The notes: generated by a model from the sequence alone, not told the origin. 56,626 nt of DNA from an uncultured Victivallales bacterium (GCA_903837355.1 CAILUI010000018.1:1-56626); one strand, 5' to 3'. Counted from the first letter of the stretch, positions 20,279 through 28,748 are shown. Translations and numbers: made by a program.

Positions 20279-21580
20279 TCAGAACGTGTAGGTGACGAAG
20301 AGGCGGGCGTCGGTACCGTAGCTGTCGTCGGTACCGTTCCTGCCGCTGAACCAGGCGTAAGCCAGTTTGGCGGTGACGCTGAGCGCCTTGGTCAGCCGTT
20401 GCCCCACGATCAGGTTGACCTCCTGGCCGTCGTAGGTGGTGGCGTGGGTGTTATCCATGTCAGTGTAGACGTAGTGGACCCACACCGAAGTGCGCTCCCA
20501 GGGCTTATAGAGCGTCGAGAGGTACCCCATCTGCGAACCGGCAGCATAGCCCAGGGGCCGACCAACGAGACCCACCAGCGGCAGTAGATCGGCCTGGAAG
20601 AGATCCTGGAAGCTATGGTTCTCATCGCCGTCGTTGTGACCGGGAACAGCGGCGTACCCCGGCATGAACTTGAGGTCCTTGACGGGCTTGTAGGTCAGGT
20701 AGGTCTGCAGGTAGTTCGCCTTCAGGTCGGCGGGCGCCGTTCCCCGGTTCGCCGCGTCGTCATGCCAATCCCCGGTGCTGCGCTCGTGAGCCCAGACGGC
20801 GGTCCAGGAGAGACACCTGAGCAGATCGACGGTGGGGCTGACATAGGCCAGGTTCATGATGTCCGCGGAGTACCAGTCGCCCAGGTTCAACCGCAGGCGC
20901 GGAATGCCGCTGTAGACGACGTCCGTGAACACCGTGCCCGCGGTCTCATAGGGCCGGCGCGCGACATCTGCCACGTCGGTGAATTCGTAGTTGAACCAGA
21001 AGTCCTCGTCCCGGTTCTTATGGCGGGTCGACCACGAACTGAACTTGCGGAACCAGCCGGCGCTGAGCCTGAGATCCGGGAGGTCCTCGGTGCGCAACAG
21101 GGCGCCCTCGAAGGCCTGTTCCTTCTGGCGCGGCGCCAGGCCGTTCATCATCAGGAAATCCGGTTTGATGCGCCCGGCACGGACGTAGCTCCTGGGCAGG
21201 TCGAGGTCGACGAGGCGGTAGTTGAGGTAGGCCTGGTTGAGCAGGTGGAAGGTATTGTTGATGGGGATATCGGGGTTGTGGGAGAACAGGCTTTGGCTGT
21301 GGACGTACTGGCCGCCGAGGCTCAGGCCGGACACCTCGGGCGAGACGTAGTTCAGGGTCAGGGCCAGGGTGGAGGTGCTGCCGGAAGGCTCTTCGCCGCC
21401 GACGGCGTTGAAGTCGCGGGCATGCGTCAGGCTCTGCAACTGACCGGTCCAGACGCCGAGATGCAGGCCATTGAGGGGGGCCAGTGGCTGGAACGTTGGC
21501 GTGGGTTCCGTGGGCCCACCGGCAGCGAGCGTCAGTGCCGCCGTGGCAAGGCAGGTTACGAGTCGGTGCGCCCTCATCAT
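20279..21580 (-). CDS. Outer-membrane beta-barrel porin (OprD/OprB-like)
   Basis: 433 residues from ATG 21580, chosen because GGAGAG lies about nine bases upstream; an upstream in-frame ATG at 21595 has poorer spacing. Signal peptide (RLVTCLATAALTLAAGGP). The mature protein has alternating amphipathic strands with aromatic girdles (GLSLGGQYVHSQSLF, YLQTYLTYKPVKDLKFMPGY, SVWVHYVYTDMDN, ALSVTAKLAYAWFSG). It ends YGTDARLFVTYTF, the C-terminal Phe signature read by the BAM machinery. RAGRIKPDFLMMNGLAP resembles the OprD-type inward loop. It probably admits small solutes such as oligosaccharides or aromatic acids. It is divergent from the EF-G gene. A much longer same-strand open frame running through the antisense of EF-G is not its real 5' end. 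Confidence 0.8.
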   Translation of the reverse strand: MMRAHRLVTCLATAALTLAAGGPTEPTPTFQPLAPLNGLHLGVWTGQLQSLTHARDFNAVGGEEPSGSTSTLALTLNYVSPEVSGLSLGGQYVHSQSLFSHNPDIPINNTFHLLNQAYLNYRLVDLDLPRSYVRAGRIKPDFLMMNGLAPRQKEQAFEGALLRTEDLPDLRLSAGWFRKFSSWSTRHKNRDEDFWFNYEFTDVADVARRPYETAGTVFTDVVYSGIPRLRLNLGDWYSADIMNLAYVSPTVDLLRCLSWTAVWAHERSTGDWHDDAANRGTAPADLKANYLQTYLTYKPVKDLKFMPGYAAVPGHNDGDENHSFQDLFQADLLPLVGLVGRPLGYAAGSQMGYLSTLYKPWERTSVWVHYVYTDMDNTHATTYDGQEVNLIVGQRLTKALSVTAKLAYAWFSGRNGTDDSYGTDARLFVTYTF

Positions 21581-21829
21581 CCGCAGGCTCTCCATTCCTG
21601 ACTCGCCGTCGGCGGTCGGGCGCGGCTTCGCGCCCAGCACTCCCCGGACGGTCTCTCCGCCGCCGGCCGCAGCATCGCGAGGGCCACTAATGTAGACGTC
21701 CTGACGTCCCGACGGAAATGTGGCGCTGCGGTTTTGGCGGAGCATGGGTTTACTTTTCCGCCGTGGGGTGCTACCGTACCCGTCTTTTCCGACCGTCACG
21801 AGCACACCGAACATACTGGAGAAGCGGTT

Positions 21830-23833
21830 GTGAAGAAGTGTGGCACAGACAAGGTCAGGAACTTTGTGGTCGCCGGCCATTCGGGAGCCGGGAAGACGAG
21901 CCTCGCGGACCTGATGCTCTACAAGGCCGGCGCGGTGACGCGCCTCGGCAGTGTGGACCAGGGCACCAGCGTGTCGGACTTCCGGGCCGAGGAGCAGGAG
22001 CGCAAGGGCAGTATCTTCGCGGCCGCGCTGAACTGCCCGTGGAATGGGCACCACTTCTTCTTTCTCGACACCCCCGGCTACCCGGACTTCTGCGCCGAGG
22101 CCATCGGCGCCCTGAGCATCGCGGATCTGGTGCTGATCGTGGTTGACGCCAACCTGGGCATCGGACCAGGCACCCTGCGCGCCTGGAAGCAGGCCCGCGA
22201 CGCCGGCATCCCCCGCGTCTTCTTCATCAATGGCTGCGACCGCGAGCAAGCCGACTACGAGGGTGTCTTGACGGCCATTCAGGAGAGCTACGGAGCGACC
22301 GTCTGTCTGCCGTTCACCGTGCCCGTGGGCGAGAAGGAAGCGTTGTCCGCGGTCACCGGTGTTCTGACGGAGGGCGCGGAAGGCGTTGACGGCTATCGTG
22401 AAGCCGTGCTGGACTCGGTGGCGGAGTCCGACGATGCGCTGATGGAGAAGTACCTCGAGCAGGGCGCGTTGACGCCCGCCGAGTTGAGCCGTGGCTTGCG
22501 CGTCGGCATGCTCGCCGGCAGCATCGTCCCGGTGTTCTGCGGCAGCGCGACCAAAGACATCGGCGTCACCGAGCTGATGAACGCGCTGTGCGACCTCTGC
22601 CCGGTACCAACGGCTGCCGCCAAGGTGCCCTGCGAGACGGGCGAGATCGACCGGACCTCGGCAGAGCCCTACGCCCGCGTCTTCAAGTCGGTGAACGACC
22701 CCTTCATCGGGCAGCTCACCTTCTTCCGCGTCTACAGCGGCGTCTTCAAGGCCGATGGCGATTTCTTCAACGCCACCCGTGGCGCCAAAGAGCGTGTGGC
22801 CGTGCTCTTCCACATCAACGGCAAGGAGCAGTCGCCGGTGACGGAGGCGGGTCCTGGCGAGATCATCGCCGTGGCCAAACTGAAGAGCACCCATCTGCTC
22901 GACGTCCTGGCCCTGAAGGCCACCGAAGTCCGGCCCCTGACCCCGCCCTACCCGCAGCCGACCATGGCCTACGCCGTCTTTGGGGCTTCCCAGGGCGATG
23001 AAGACAAGATCGGCACCGGCCTGCAACGCCTGATGGCCGAGGACATGACCTTCCGCCTCGAACGCAATCCCGAGACTCGCCAGACGGTGATCCGCGGTAT
23101 GGGCGACCAGCACCTCCACCTGATGGTCAGCCGACTGAAGAGCGACTTCAAGGTCGAGGTGACCTTGGACACGCCGAAGGTCCCCTACCGTGAGACCGTG
23201 ACCGGTCCGGGTTCGGCCCAGTTCCGGCACAAGAAGCAGACCGGTGGCCACGGGCAGTTCGCTGAAGTGCATCTGCGCGTTGAGCCCCTGGCCACGGCCG
23301 AGTTCGAGTTCGCCAATGAGGTGGTCGGCGGCAACGTGCCGAAGAACTTCATCCCCGCCATCGAGAAGGGCGTCGTCGAGACCATGCACCGCGGCCCGCT
23401 GGCGCGCTCCAAGGTAATCAACGTCAAGGCCATCGTCTTTGACGGGAAGTACCACCCTGTCGACTCCTCGGAAATGGCCTTTAAGATCGCGGCCCGCGGC
23501 GCCTTCCGGGCGGCGATGGCCGAGGCCAGGCCGATCATCCTCGAACCGATCATGAGCATCAAGATCTTCTTCCCCGAACAGTACATGGGGGATATCACCG
23601 GTGACCTGAACAGCCGCCGTGGCCGCATCCTGGGTATGGACCGCGAGGAAGGTCTGCAGGTACTCAGCGCCGAGATGCCGCTGGCCGAGACCTTTACCTA
23701 CCCGCCGCAACTGCGCTCGATCACCCACGGCCGCGGCTACTGCGAACTCAAGTTTGAGCGCTACGAGCCCGTCCCGTCGCTGTTGGCTGCCAAGATCCAG
23801 GAAGAAGCCGCGAAGGAGGCCGAGGAAGAGTAG
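21830..23833 (+). CDS. fusA2-like: Variant translation elongation factor G (EF-G paralogue)
   Basis: 667 residues from GTG 21830 (GGAGAA seven bases upstream); the longer frame adds unconserved sequence. GTPase motifs: G1 GHSGAGKTS (16-24), switch I/G2 block EEQERKGSI, G3 DTPGYPDF (80-87), and G4 NGCD (134-137) in place of the usual NKxD. Domains II to V follow (TGPGSAQFRHKKQTGGHGQF near 460; IMSIKIFFPEQYMGDITGDL near 580). Canonical EF-G moves tRNA and mRNA on the ribosome. This short form, with a changed switch and G4 Lys, belongs with the fusA2/EF-G II group, whose role is accessory and sometimes non-translational. No ribosomal-protein genes are nearby, which supports a paralogue. It is divergent from the porin. 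Confidence 0.85.
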   Translation: MKKCGTDKVRNFVVAGHSGAGKTSLADLMLYKAGAVTRLGSVDQGTSVSDFRAEEQERKGSIFAAALNCPWNGHHFFFLDTPGYPDFCAEAIGALSIADLVLIVVDANLGIGPGTLRAWKQARDAGIPRVFFINGCDREQADYEGVLTAIQESYGATVCLPFTVPVGEKEALSAVTGVLTEGAEGVDGYREAVLDSVAESDDALMEKYLEQGALTPAELSRGLRVGMLAGSIVPVFCGSATKDIGVTELMNALCDLCPVPTAAAKVPCETGEIDRTSAEPYARVFKSVNDPFIGQLTFFRVYSGVFKADGDFFNATRGAKERVAVLFHINGKEQSPVTEAGPGEIIAVAKLKSTHLLDVLALKATEVRPLTPPYPQPTMAYAVFGASQGDEDKIGTGLQRLMAEDMTFRLERNPETRQTVIRGMGDQHLHLMVSRLKSDFKVEVTLDTPKVPYRETVTGPGSAQFRHKKQTGGHGQFAEVHLRVEPLATAEFEFANEVVGGNVPKNFIPAIEKGVVETMHRGPLARSKVINVKAIVFDGKYHPVDSSEMAFKIAARGAFRAAMAEARPIILEPIMSIKIFFPEQYMGDITGDLNSRRGRILGMDREEGLQVLSAEMPLAETFTYPPQLRSITHGRGYCELKFERYEPVPSLLAAKIQEEAAKEAEEE

Positions 23834-23922
23834 TCCCCGGACCTGACGTGGCGCGAGTAGCTTCTGCACGGGCGGCGCTGTCGGCACAGACGGCGTCGCC
23901 CGTGTGTTTACGGACCACGAGT

Positions 23923-24558
23923 ATGACGCTGACCGATCTGACACCGGTGCTAGATGCCGCCCTCCGCCCCTGGTGCGCCCGCCTGGCGCAGCGCGGTTTC
24001 ACGGCGGGGATGGTCACGGTTGCCGGTACGACGCTCTGTCTGGGCGTCGGCGCTCTGGTGGCGGCGGCGGGCGGGCGTTGGTACGTGGTGTTTCTGGCCT
24101 TTCTGGCGCTGTTGGCGCGAGCGGCAGCGTGCCGTTCGAGTGCCCTGCTGGTGCAGGAGTACGGCCAGGGCTCGGCGTTCGTGACGCTGTTGCGTGAGGT
24201 GGGAGGCCTGGTCTCCGAGATCGCGCTGTTCTGGCCGTTGGCGGCGGTTGGCGGCATCGAGTCCTGGCTGGTGGCCCTGAGCTGCCTGCTGTCTCTCCTG
24301 ACCGAGTTCGTCGGGACCGTCGTCGGCAGCATCGGCGCCGGGCGCCGCCAGGACGGTCCCATGGATGCCACGACGCGGGCCTGGGCGCTGGGCGTGCTCT
24401 GTCTGCTGCTTGGCGTCGGCATCGGCCCCGGGTGGTGGGTCTCCCTGTGGCTGCAAGTGCTGCCCTTCCTGCTGGGCTGGACCATCCTCCGTCGTCTGCG
24501 GGGGGCTCTGGCCGAGGTGGAGCCGCCGGCTCAGGGCGCAGAGCCGACGGGGGAGTGA
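23923..24558 (+). CDS. CDP-alcohol phosphatidyltransferase homologue lacking catalytic aspartates
   Basis: About 211 residues, five to six membrane helices. The start is uncertain: ATG 23923 gives the usual family N-terminus (DLTPVLDAALRPWCARLAQRG, then MVTVAGTTLCLGVG); a GTG at 23848 in the same frame would add 25 residues. Family membership rests on that block, on YGQGSAF...LREVGGLVSEIALFWP, and on GRRQDGPMDATTRAW, which corresponds to the late GPMGKxDRA motif. The defining DxxDGxxARx8GxxxDxxxD signature is lost: the aligned positions read SSALLVQ and REVGG, so the metal-binding Asp residues are Ser, Gly or other. Known members make phospholipids; this one is predicted inactive or repurposed. 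Its frame opens 14 bases after the EF-G stop. Confidence 0.6.
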   Translation: MTLTDLTPVLDAALRPWCARLAQRGFTAGMVTVAGTTLCLGVGALVAAAGGRWYVVFLAFLALLARAAACRSSALLVQEYGQGSAFVTLLREVGGLVSEIALFWPLAAVGGIESWLVALSCLLSLLTEFVGTVVGSIGAGRRQDGPMDATTRAWALGVLCLLLGVGIGPGWWVSLWLQVLPFLLGWTILRRLRGALAEVEPPAQGAEPTGE

Positions 24559-25033
24559 AGGCTGGCGGACCAGGGGATCGGTGTACTGTGTTACCTCCGG
24601 CTTGATGGCCGGACATGCCGCCGTGTTTCTTGCGGGTCGTGACCGGCCGCCGGCCGCGGCCGGAGGGGCCCTCCTGTGAAACAAGGGCTCGCGGGGTGCA
24701 GGGCACCCGTGGACGCTCGCGCTCCAGCGGCGATCCGATGTTTCGCTCTGACATGATCGGGCGGACACGGCGCCCCGCGGCGGCTCAAGGCTGGACTCTG
24801 AACAGGGGCGAGTCTCACACACGTGTTCGGCGTTCTGCGAGCCGTCTGCGGGTAGGTGATCGGCCGGCGACGGACCTTAGCCTGAACTACTCATGAGAGG
24901 TCATTTCAACCACGAAGAGCGCGAAGAGCACGAAGAAGAGGACGGATTTCCGGTTGCATCCAACTACCTTCTAGGCAATGACTTCGTGACCTTCGTGTGC
25001 GTCGTCGTGAATCTTCCAGGATAGGAGACCCCC
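24559..25033. other. 475-bp gap containing an imperfect inverted repeat
   Basis: No gene is supported here. The right half contains 24908-24936 (ACCACGAAGAGCGCGAAGAG...) and 24982-25009 (CTTCGTGACCTTCGTG...), imperfect inverted copies of the CACGAAG-type element often seen scattered in bacterial genomes. The ribosome site GGAG of the next gene is at its right edge. Confidence 0.5.
24908..25009. repeat. CACGAAG-type imperfect inverted repeat
   Basis: The arms at 24908-24936 and 24982-25009 read as repeated CACGAAG units on one side and CTTCGTG units on the other, separated by about 45 bases. It can form a long imperfect stem on either strand. It lies just upstream of the small membrane protein gene. 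Confidence 0.5.
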
Positions 25034-25270
25034 ATGCTCTCTGAGTTGTGGTATGCCCTCAAGAGTTACCTCTACGGCATCGGCTGGCTGGCCATCCTCG
25101 TCGTCTTCCTGCCGATCGCCTGCCGCGCCATCCTGGCCCTCGTCGGGCTTGGCCCCCTGGACGCCCGCAAGGAGATCGAGAAGCAGAACCTGGCCTTTGC
25201 CGTGCTCGCCGGACTCTTTCTGTTGGGCCTGGTGTTCGGGGTACTGTACTTCGCTGCCCACGTCTCATGA
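25034..25270 (+). CDS. Small two-helix membrane protein (DUF350-like)
   Basis: 78 residues with GGAG six bases before the ATG. Two hydrophobic helices (about 15-35, GWLAILVVFLPIACRAILAL, and about 52-74, NLAFAVLAGLFLLGLVFGVL) are joined by a charged linker, DARKEIEKQN. The KEIEKQNLAFAVLAG start of helix two resembles one half of DUF350 (YjfL) inner-membrane proteins. The function is unknown. Its TGA overlaps the ATG of the lytic transglycosylase gene (ATGA), indicating translational coupling and perhaps a shared envelope role. Confidence 0.6.
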   Translation: MLSELWYALKSYLYGIGWLAILVVFLPIACRAILALVGLGPLDARKEIEKQNLAFAVLAGLFLLGLVFGVLYFAAHVS

Positions 25271-25998
25271 GCCCGCTCACGCCCATGTCCACTGCCTGCC
25301 GCCGCGCCGCCGTCACGTTCTTCCGGTCAAGCGGCTCGACCCGCGCGCGCCTCCTGGGCCTGGTGCTGCTTTCGCTCGCGGTCGCCTGCTGCGGCGTGTT
25401 GGCGCGGCGTGCGGGGTCGTCCGACACCCTCGCTCCGACCCGCTACGACGCCGCCATCCGTCGCGCCACCCGCCGCCATCTCCCTCCGGGTTGGGACTGG
25501 CGCATTCTGAAGGCCATGGTCTACCAGGAAAGCCGTTTTGACGCCCGCGCCCTGAGTGCTGTCGGCGCGGTGGGCCTCTGCCAACTCCTGCCCGCCAGCG
25601 CGCCGGCGCTGGGAATCCGCGCCGACGAGCTCTACCACCCCGAAGCCAACCTCGAGGCCGGGGCGCGCACCCTGCGCCAGTGCTGGGATGGGCTCGACGG
25701 ATGGGAGGACGCACCGCCGCGCTGGGACCGTACTCGCGCCGCCATCGCGGCCTATCATGCCGGGCCGAGCGTGCTGCGGCGTGCGCACGTGGCTTGCGGC
25801 CCCGCCGGCCACTCCTGGCGCGCCCTCTCGGGCTACCTGCCGGCGGCGGTGCGTCAGCACGTCGAAAGCGTCTTCGGGCCGGCCTATCGCGGGGTACGCC
25901 GAGTTCATCCCGGCGGTGCCGTCGGCGTTGGGCCTGCGGCCGCTTCGCCGGCGCGAACTTGGGGGCAGAGGTTGAGTAATGGCCGCAGGCCTGTATAG
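25267..25998 (+). CDS. Lytic transglycosylase (SLT family)
   Basis: 243 residues; the ATG overlaps the previous stop (ATGA). One N-terminal hydrophobic segment (about 27-45, RLLGLVLLSLAVACCGVLA) is a membrane anchor, or a lipoprotein-like signal with Cys41/Cys42 at its end. The catalytic domain contains MVYQESRFDARALSAVGAVG with the general-acid Glu88, then LCQLLP and AIAAYHAGP, the conserved goose-lysozyme-like SLT motifs. It would cleave peptidoglycan with 1,6-anhydromuramic acid formation in the periplasm. The last about 35 residues are Gly/Ala/Pro-rich and not part of the domain. Cell-wall remodelling together with the coupled small membrane protein is inferred. Confidence 0.85.
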   Translation: MSPLTPMSTACRRAAVTFFRSSGSTRARLLGLVLLSLAVACCGVLARRAGSSDTLAPTRYDAAIRRATRRHLPPGWDWRILKAMVYQESRFDARALSAVGAVGLCQLLPASAPALGIRADELYHPEANLEAGARTLRQCWDGLDGWEDAPPRWDRTRAAIAAYHAGPSVLRRAHVACGPAGHSWRALSGYLPAAVRQHVESVFGPAYRGVRRVHPGGAVGVGPAAASPARTWGQRLSNGRRPV

Positions 25999-26132
25999 TC
26001 GGCCTGCGTTTGGCGCCGCTGACGCACGGGTCTGAACAGATGCGTTGGACCCGCGGCACGGCGTGGTTCCCCGCTGCGCCCGGAGAACCGCAGGGCGAAG
26101 GACCGTGGGACGCCTGCAGAGGAGCACAACGA

Positions 26133-27233
26133 ATGGCTAAGGTCATCCTCAAGAACGTCGGCAAGATCTATCCTGGCAATGTCCGGGCCGTGGAGAACTT
26201 CAACCTCGAGATCGACCAGGGCGAGTTCGTCGTCATGGTCGGCCCCTCGGGGTGCGGCAAGTCCACCACCCTGCGCATGGTCGCCGGTCTCGAAGAGATC
26301 ACCGAAGGCACCATCCAGATCGGCGACCGCGTGGTCAATGATGTCCCCCCCAAAGACCGCGATATCGCGATGGTCTTCCAGAACTACGCCCTCTACCCGC
26401 ACATGACCGTCTACCAGAACATGGCCTTCGGCCTGAAGCTGCGGAAGTTCAAGAAGGCTGAGATCGACCAGCGCGTCCGCGACGCCGCCGATATCCTGGG
26501 CATCAACGAACTGCTCGAACGCCGCCCCAAGGCCCTCTCCGGCGGCCAGCGCCAACGCGTTGCGGTCGGCCGCGCGATCGTGCGCAAACCCGCCGTGTTC
26601 CTCTTCGATGAGCCGCTCTCCAACCTGGACGCCAAGATGCGCGTCCAGATGCGCACCGAGATCAGCCGCCTGCATACCCGCCTCGAAACCACCATGATCT
26701 ACGTGACCCACGATCAGGTTGAAGCGATGACCATGGGGGATCGTATCGTGGTTATGAAGGACGGCTTCATCCAGCAGGTGGCGACCCCCACCGATCTCTA
26801 CGACAGCCCGGCCAACATCTTCGTGGCCGGCTTCATCGGCACCCCGCCGATGAACTTCTTCGAGGTCACCCTCACTGGCCAGGGCGAGAAGCTCACCCTG
26901 ACCGAGGACACCTTCACGCTGCCGGTGCCGCCGGCGTGGCGCGAGCGGCTGGCGCCCTACGCCGGCAAGAAGGTCACCTTCGGGTTGCGCCCGGAGGATG
27001 TGGGCTCGCCGCGGGCGGAAAGTACGGCGGGAGTGCCGCACATCAAGGCGACGGTCGAGGTCGTTGAGCCCATGGGGTCCGAGACCTACCTCTACATGAA
27101 CACGGGCCGCAACAGTTTCATCGCCCGCGTCGATTCGCATCGCATCTGCCGCGTTGGCGAGCGTGTGGACCTGGCCGTGGTGCTGGACAAGGGCCACGTT
27201 TTCGATAGCCAGACGACCCTGGTTGTGGTCTGA
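26133..27233 (+). CDS. Sugar ABC transporter ATP-binding protein (MalK/UgpC/MsmX type)
   Basis: 366 residues; ATG 26133 chosen because AGGAG lies eight bases upstream; the longer frame is unsupported. Complete ABC ATPase: Walker A GPSGCGKST (37-45), Q-loop VFQNYALYPH (81-90), signature LSGGQ (135-139), Walker B VFLFDE (155-160), switch His193 (THD), then an MDR/TOBE regulatory domain (about 240-366, FGLRPEDVG). This is the CUT1 sugar-importer type, which powers uptake of oligosaccharides, glycerol-3-phosphate and similar solutes. No permease or binding-protein gene is adjacent, so it is probably a shared ATPase serving several importers, as MsmX does in Bacillus. A GC-rich hairpin follows the stop. 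Confidence 0.93.
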   Translation: MAKVILKNVGKIYPGNVRAVENFNLEIDQGEFVVMVGPSGCGKSTTLRMVAGLEEITEGTIQIGDRVVNDVPPKDRDIAMVFQNYALYPHMTVYQNMAFGLKLRKFKKAEIDQRVRDAADILGINELLERRPKALSGGQRQRVAVGRAIVRKPAVFLFDEPLSNLDAKMRVQMRTEISRLHTRLETTMIYVTHDQVEAMTMGDRIVVMKDGFIQQVATPTDLYDSPANIFVAGFIGTPPMNFFEVTLTGQGEKLTLTEDTFTLPVPPAWRERLAPYAGKKVTFGLRPEDVGSPRAESTAGVPHIKATVEVVEPMGSETYLYMNTGRNSFIARVDSHRICRVGERVDLAVVLDKGHVFDSQTTLVVV

Positions 27234-27241
27234 CGAGCGGT

Positions 27242-27264
27242 GGCGCCGGCGGCGATCCGGCGCC
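27242..27264 (+). terminator. Possible hairpin terminator after the ABC ATPase gene
   Basis: GGCGCCGG (27242-27249) and CCGGCGCC (27257-27264) form a perfect 8-bp stem with a 7-base loop, starting nine bases after the stop codon. There is no T-run, so if it ends transcription it does so by a non-canonical or bidirectional mechanism. Confidence 0.35.
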
Positions 27265-27317
27265 CCATAGGTGCGCCTGCTCTTGCCCTCCATACGTGTA
27301 TGAAACTCGCGATGTCT

Positions 27318-27355
27318 GGAAGGCAAGCACAGGGGCGGCTTGGCCGGCCCGGCGC
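27318..27355. repeat. Dispersed repeat copy (inverted relative to 51205-51242)
   Basis: This 38-base stretch is, as reverse complement, nearly the same as 51205-51242 (about five mismatches; core GCCGCCCCTGTGCT). The two lie 24 kb apart in different intergenic regions, which indicates an interspersed repeat. An inverted pair CTTGCCCTCCA / TGGAAGGCAAG frames it just upstream. Confidence 0.6.
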
Positions 27356-27399
27356 GTAGCCATTCGGCCGGCGGCCGGGATCCGGCGGCAAGCCAGCCG

Positions 27400-28557
27400 C
27401 TACCCCACGATCTCCTGGAACAGCGCCGCGCGCTGTTCCGCCAGGCGGGTGGCGTCATAGCGCTGTTCGACCACGGCGCGCGCCGCCTGGCGGCGCTCTT
27501 CCGTCGCCTGCGGAGCGCGGGCCAGAGCCTGCAACGCCGCCGCCAGAGCCTCGGGCCGGTCGGCAGGGAAGCACCAGCCGGTGCGTGACGACAGAACCTC
27601 GGCCAGGCTCCCTGCACTGGTACCGACGACGGGCACCCCGGCCGCCATGGCCTCGAGCACGATATTGGGTACGCCGTCGCGGTCGCCGGCGCGGCTGACA
27701 CGGCTCGGCACGACCAGGCAGTCCACCAGGTCGAACCCCAGGCGGACCTGTTCCGGGGTCAGCACCCCCAGCCAGGACAGTGATTCCTCGATGGCGAGTC
27801 TGTGCGCCAGTTCACGCAAGCGCCCCTCCAGGGGCCCGTCGCCAGCCAGGGAGAGGTTCACCGTGACCCCCTCGCGCTGCAACGCGGCCACGGCGTGCAA
27901 CAGAGTGTCAATGCCCTTCTTCTCCACGAAACGCCCCGCATGGAGAACCCGCAGTTCGGCATGAGGCGTGAAAGCCCGGTTGCGGAAGGGCCAGGCCCGG
28001 AGCTCCACCCCATGTGGGATCAGGTGAGCCCGCTCCGCCAGTTCCGGGCAGGTACGCAACAACGCCATCAGCGCCGCGGTGTTGCAGGCCGTCACGAAGC
28101 GTGCCCGGCGCAGCATCCCCCGGAGATCGAACGCCGGCTGGTGGACGTCTCGGGCGTGGACCCCCACGCTGTAGCTGATCCGGGTGTCGGCCGCGACGGC
28201 GGCGGCCAGCAGCCCAGGCAGGTCGGCGAACTCCGCATGAATGTGAACCGCCCCTTGCTCGCGTACCCGCGCTCCCAAGGCCGCTCGGAGTTGCCGGTGC
28301 GACCACAGCGACAGGCGTGCGCGCAGACGCCTCGGCAGCCAGAAGGCGACGGCCGGACCGGCGCCCTGCGCGGCGCTGCCGCCGCTGTGGAGGCACGGGA
28401 CATCGGGCCATTCCGGCTGGCGCTCGCTGTCGCCCGCAAACAGCGCCACAGGGTACAGCGCCAGGCCGGTGCGCAGCAGCAAGGCGAGGTCCTGACGCAG
28501 GAAGGTCTCGCTCCAGCGGGGATAGGACCCCAACAGGTAGATGATCGGACCGCTCAT
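27400..28557 (-). CDS. Glycosyltransferase family 4
   Basis: 385 residues (ATG 28557; a GTG six bases upstream is an alternative). GT-B fold: an N-terminal acceptor domain (IIYLLGSYPRWSETFLRQDL) and a C-terminal nucleotide-sugar domain with LRVLHAGRFVEKKGIDTLLH, LSLAGDGPLEGRL and the E(x7)E-type motif DGVPNIVLEAMAAGVPVVG. Retaining GT4 enzymes build lipopolysaccharide, exopolysaccharide or glycolipids at the cytoplasmic membrane. The motif SETFLR near the N-terminus and the WLGVLTPEQV block are typical of exopolysaccharide transferases such as the colanic-acid type. It is isolated from other envelope genes, so donor and acceptor are unknown. Confidence 0.87.
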   Translation of the reverse strand: MSGPIIYLLGSYPRWSETFLRQDLALLLRTGLALYPVALFAGDSERQPEWPDVPCLHSGGSAAQGAGPAVAFWLPRRLRARLSLWSHRQLRAALGARVREQGAVHIHAEFADLPGLLAAAVAADTRISYSVGVHARDVHQPAFDLRGMLRRARFVTACNTAALMALLRTCPELAERAHLIPHGVELRAWPFRNRAFTPHAELRVLHAGRFVEKKGIDTLLHAVAALQREGVTVNLSLAGDGPLEGRLRELAHRLAIEESLSWLGVLTPEQVRLGFDLVDCLVVPSRVSRAGDRDGVPNIVLEAMAAGVPVVGTSAGSLAEVLSSRTGWCFPADRPEALAAALQALARAPQATEERRQAARAVVEQRYDATRLAEQRAALFQEIVG

Positions 28558-28674
28558 ACCCACTCACACACTAGCACGAGCCGCCACAGGGCCGGTAGGG
28601 GACTAACCCTGGGGCAGGGCCACGCGGCGTTTGCAGGAGCCCGCGCCAGCGGTATATTCAGACACGCCTCGCGT

Positions 28675-28748
28675 GCGGGTGTAGCATAGTGGTAATGCTC
28701 CAGCCTTCCAAGCTGGTCATGAGGGTTCGATTCCCTCCACCCGCTCCA
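28675..28748 (+). tRNA. tRNA-Gly (anticodon TCC), CCA encoded
   Basis: Cloverleaf: acceptor GCGGGTG (28675-28681) pairs with CACCCGC (28738-28744). Anticodon stem CCAGC/GCTGG (28700-28704, 28712-28716) closes loop CTTCCAA with anticodon TCC at 28707-28709. The T-arm contains GGTTCGATTCC. The 3' end TCCA is encoded. It reads GGA (and by wobble GGG) glycine codons. It stands alone between the glycosyltransferase and acetyltransferase genes. I see no integrase or attachment-site duplication beside it. Confidence 0.96.

Noticed and set aside
21581..23944. Open frame of more than 1200 codons on the minus strand running from the porin through the EF-G gene.
   Set aside because: The part beyond 21580 is the exact antisense of EF-G, has no homology, and arises because GC-rich third positions suppress stops. 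The porin has its own start, ribosome site and signal peptide.
28675..28748. tRNA-Gly as an integration site for a genomic island.
   Set aside because: No integrase gene and no duplicated tRNA 3' end were seen within the window.
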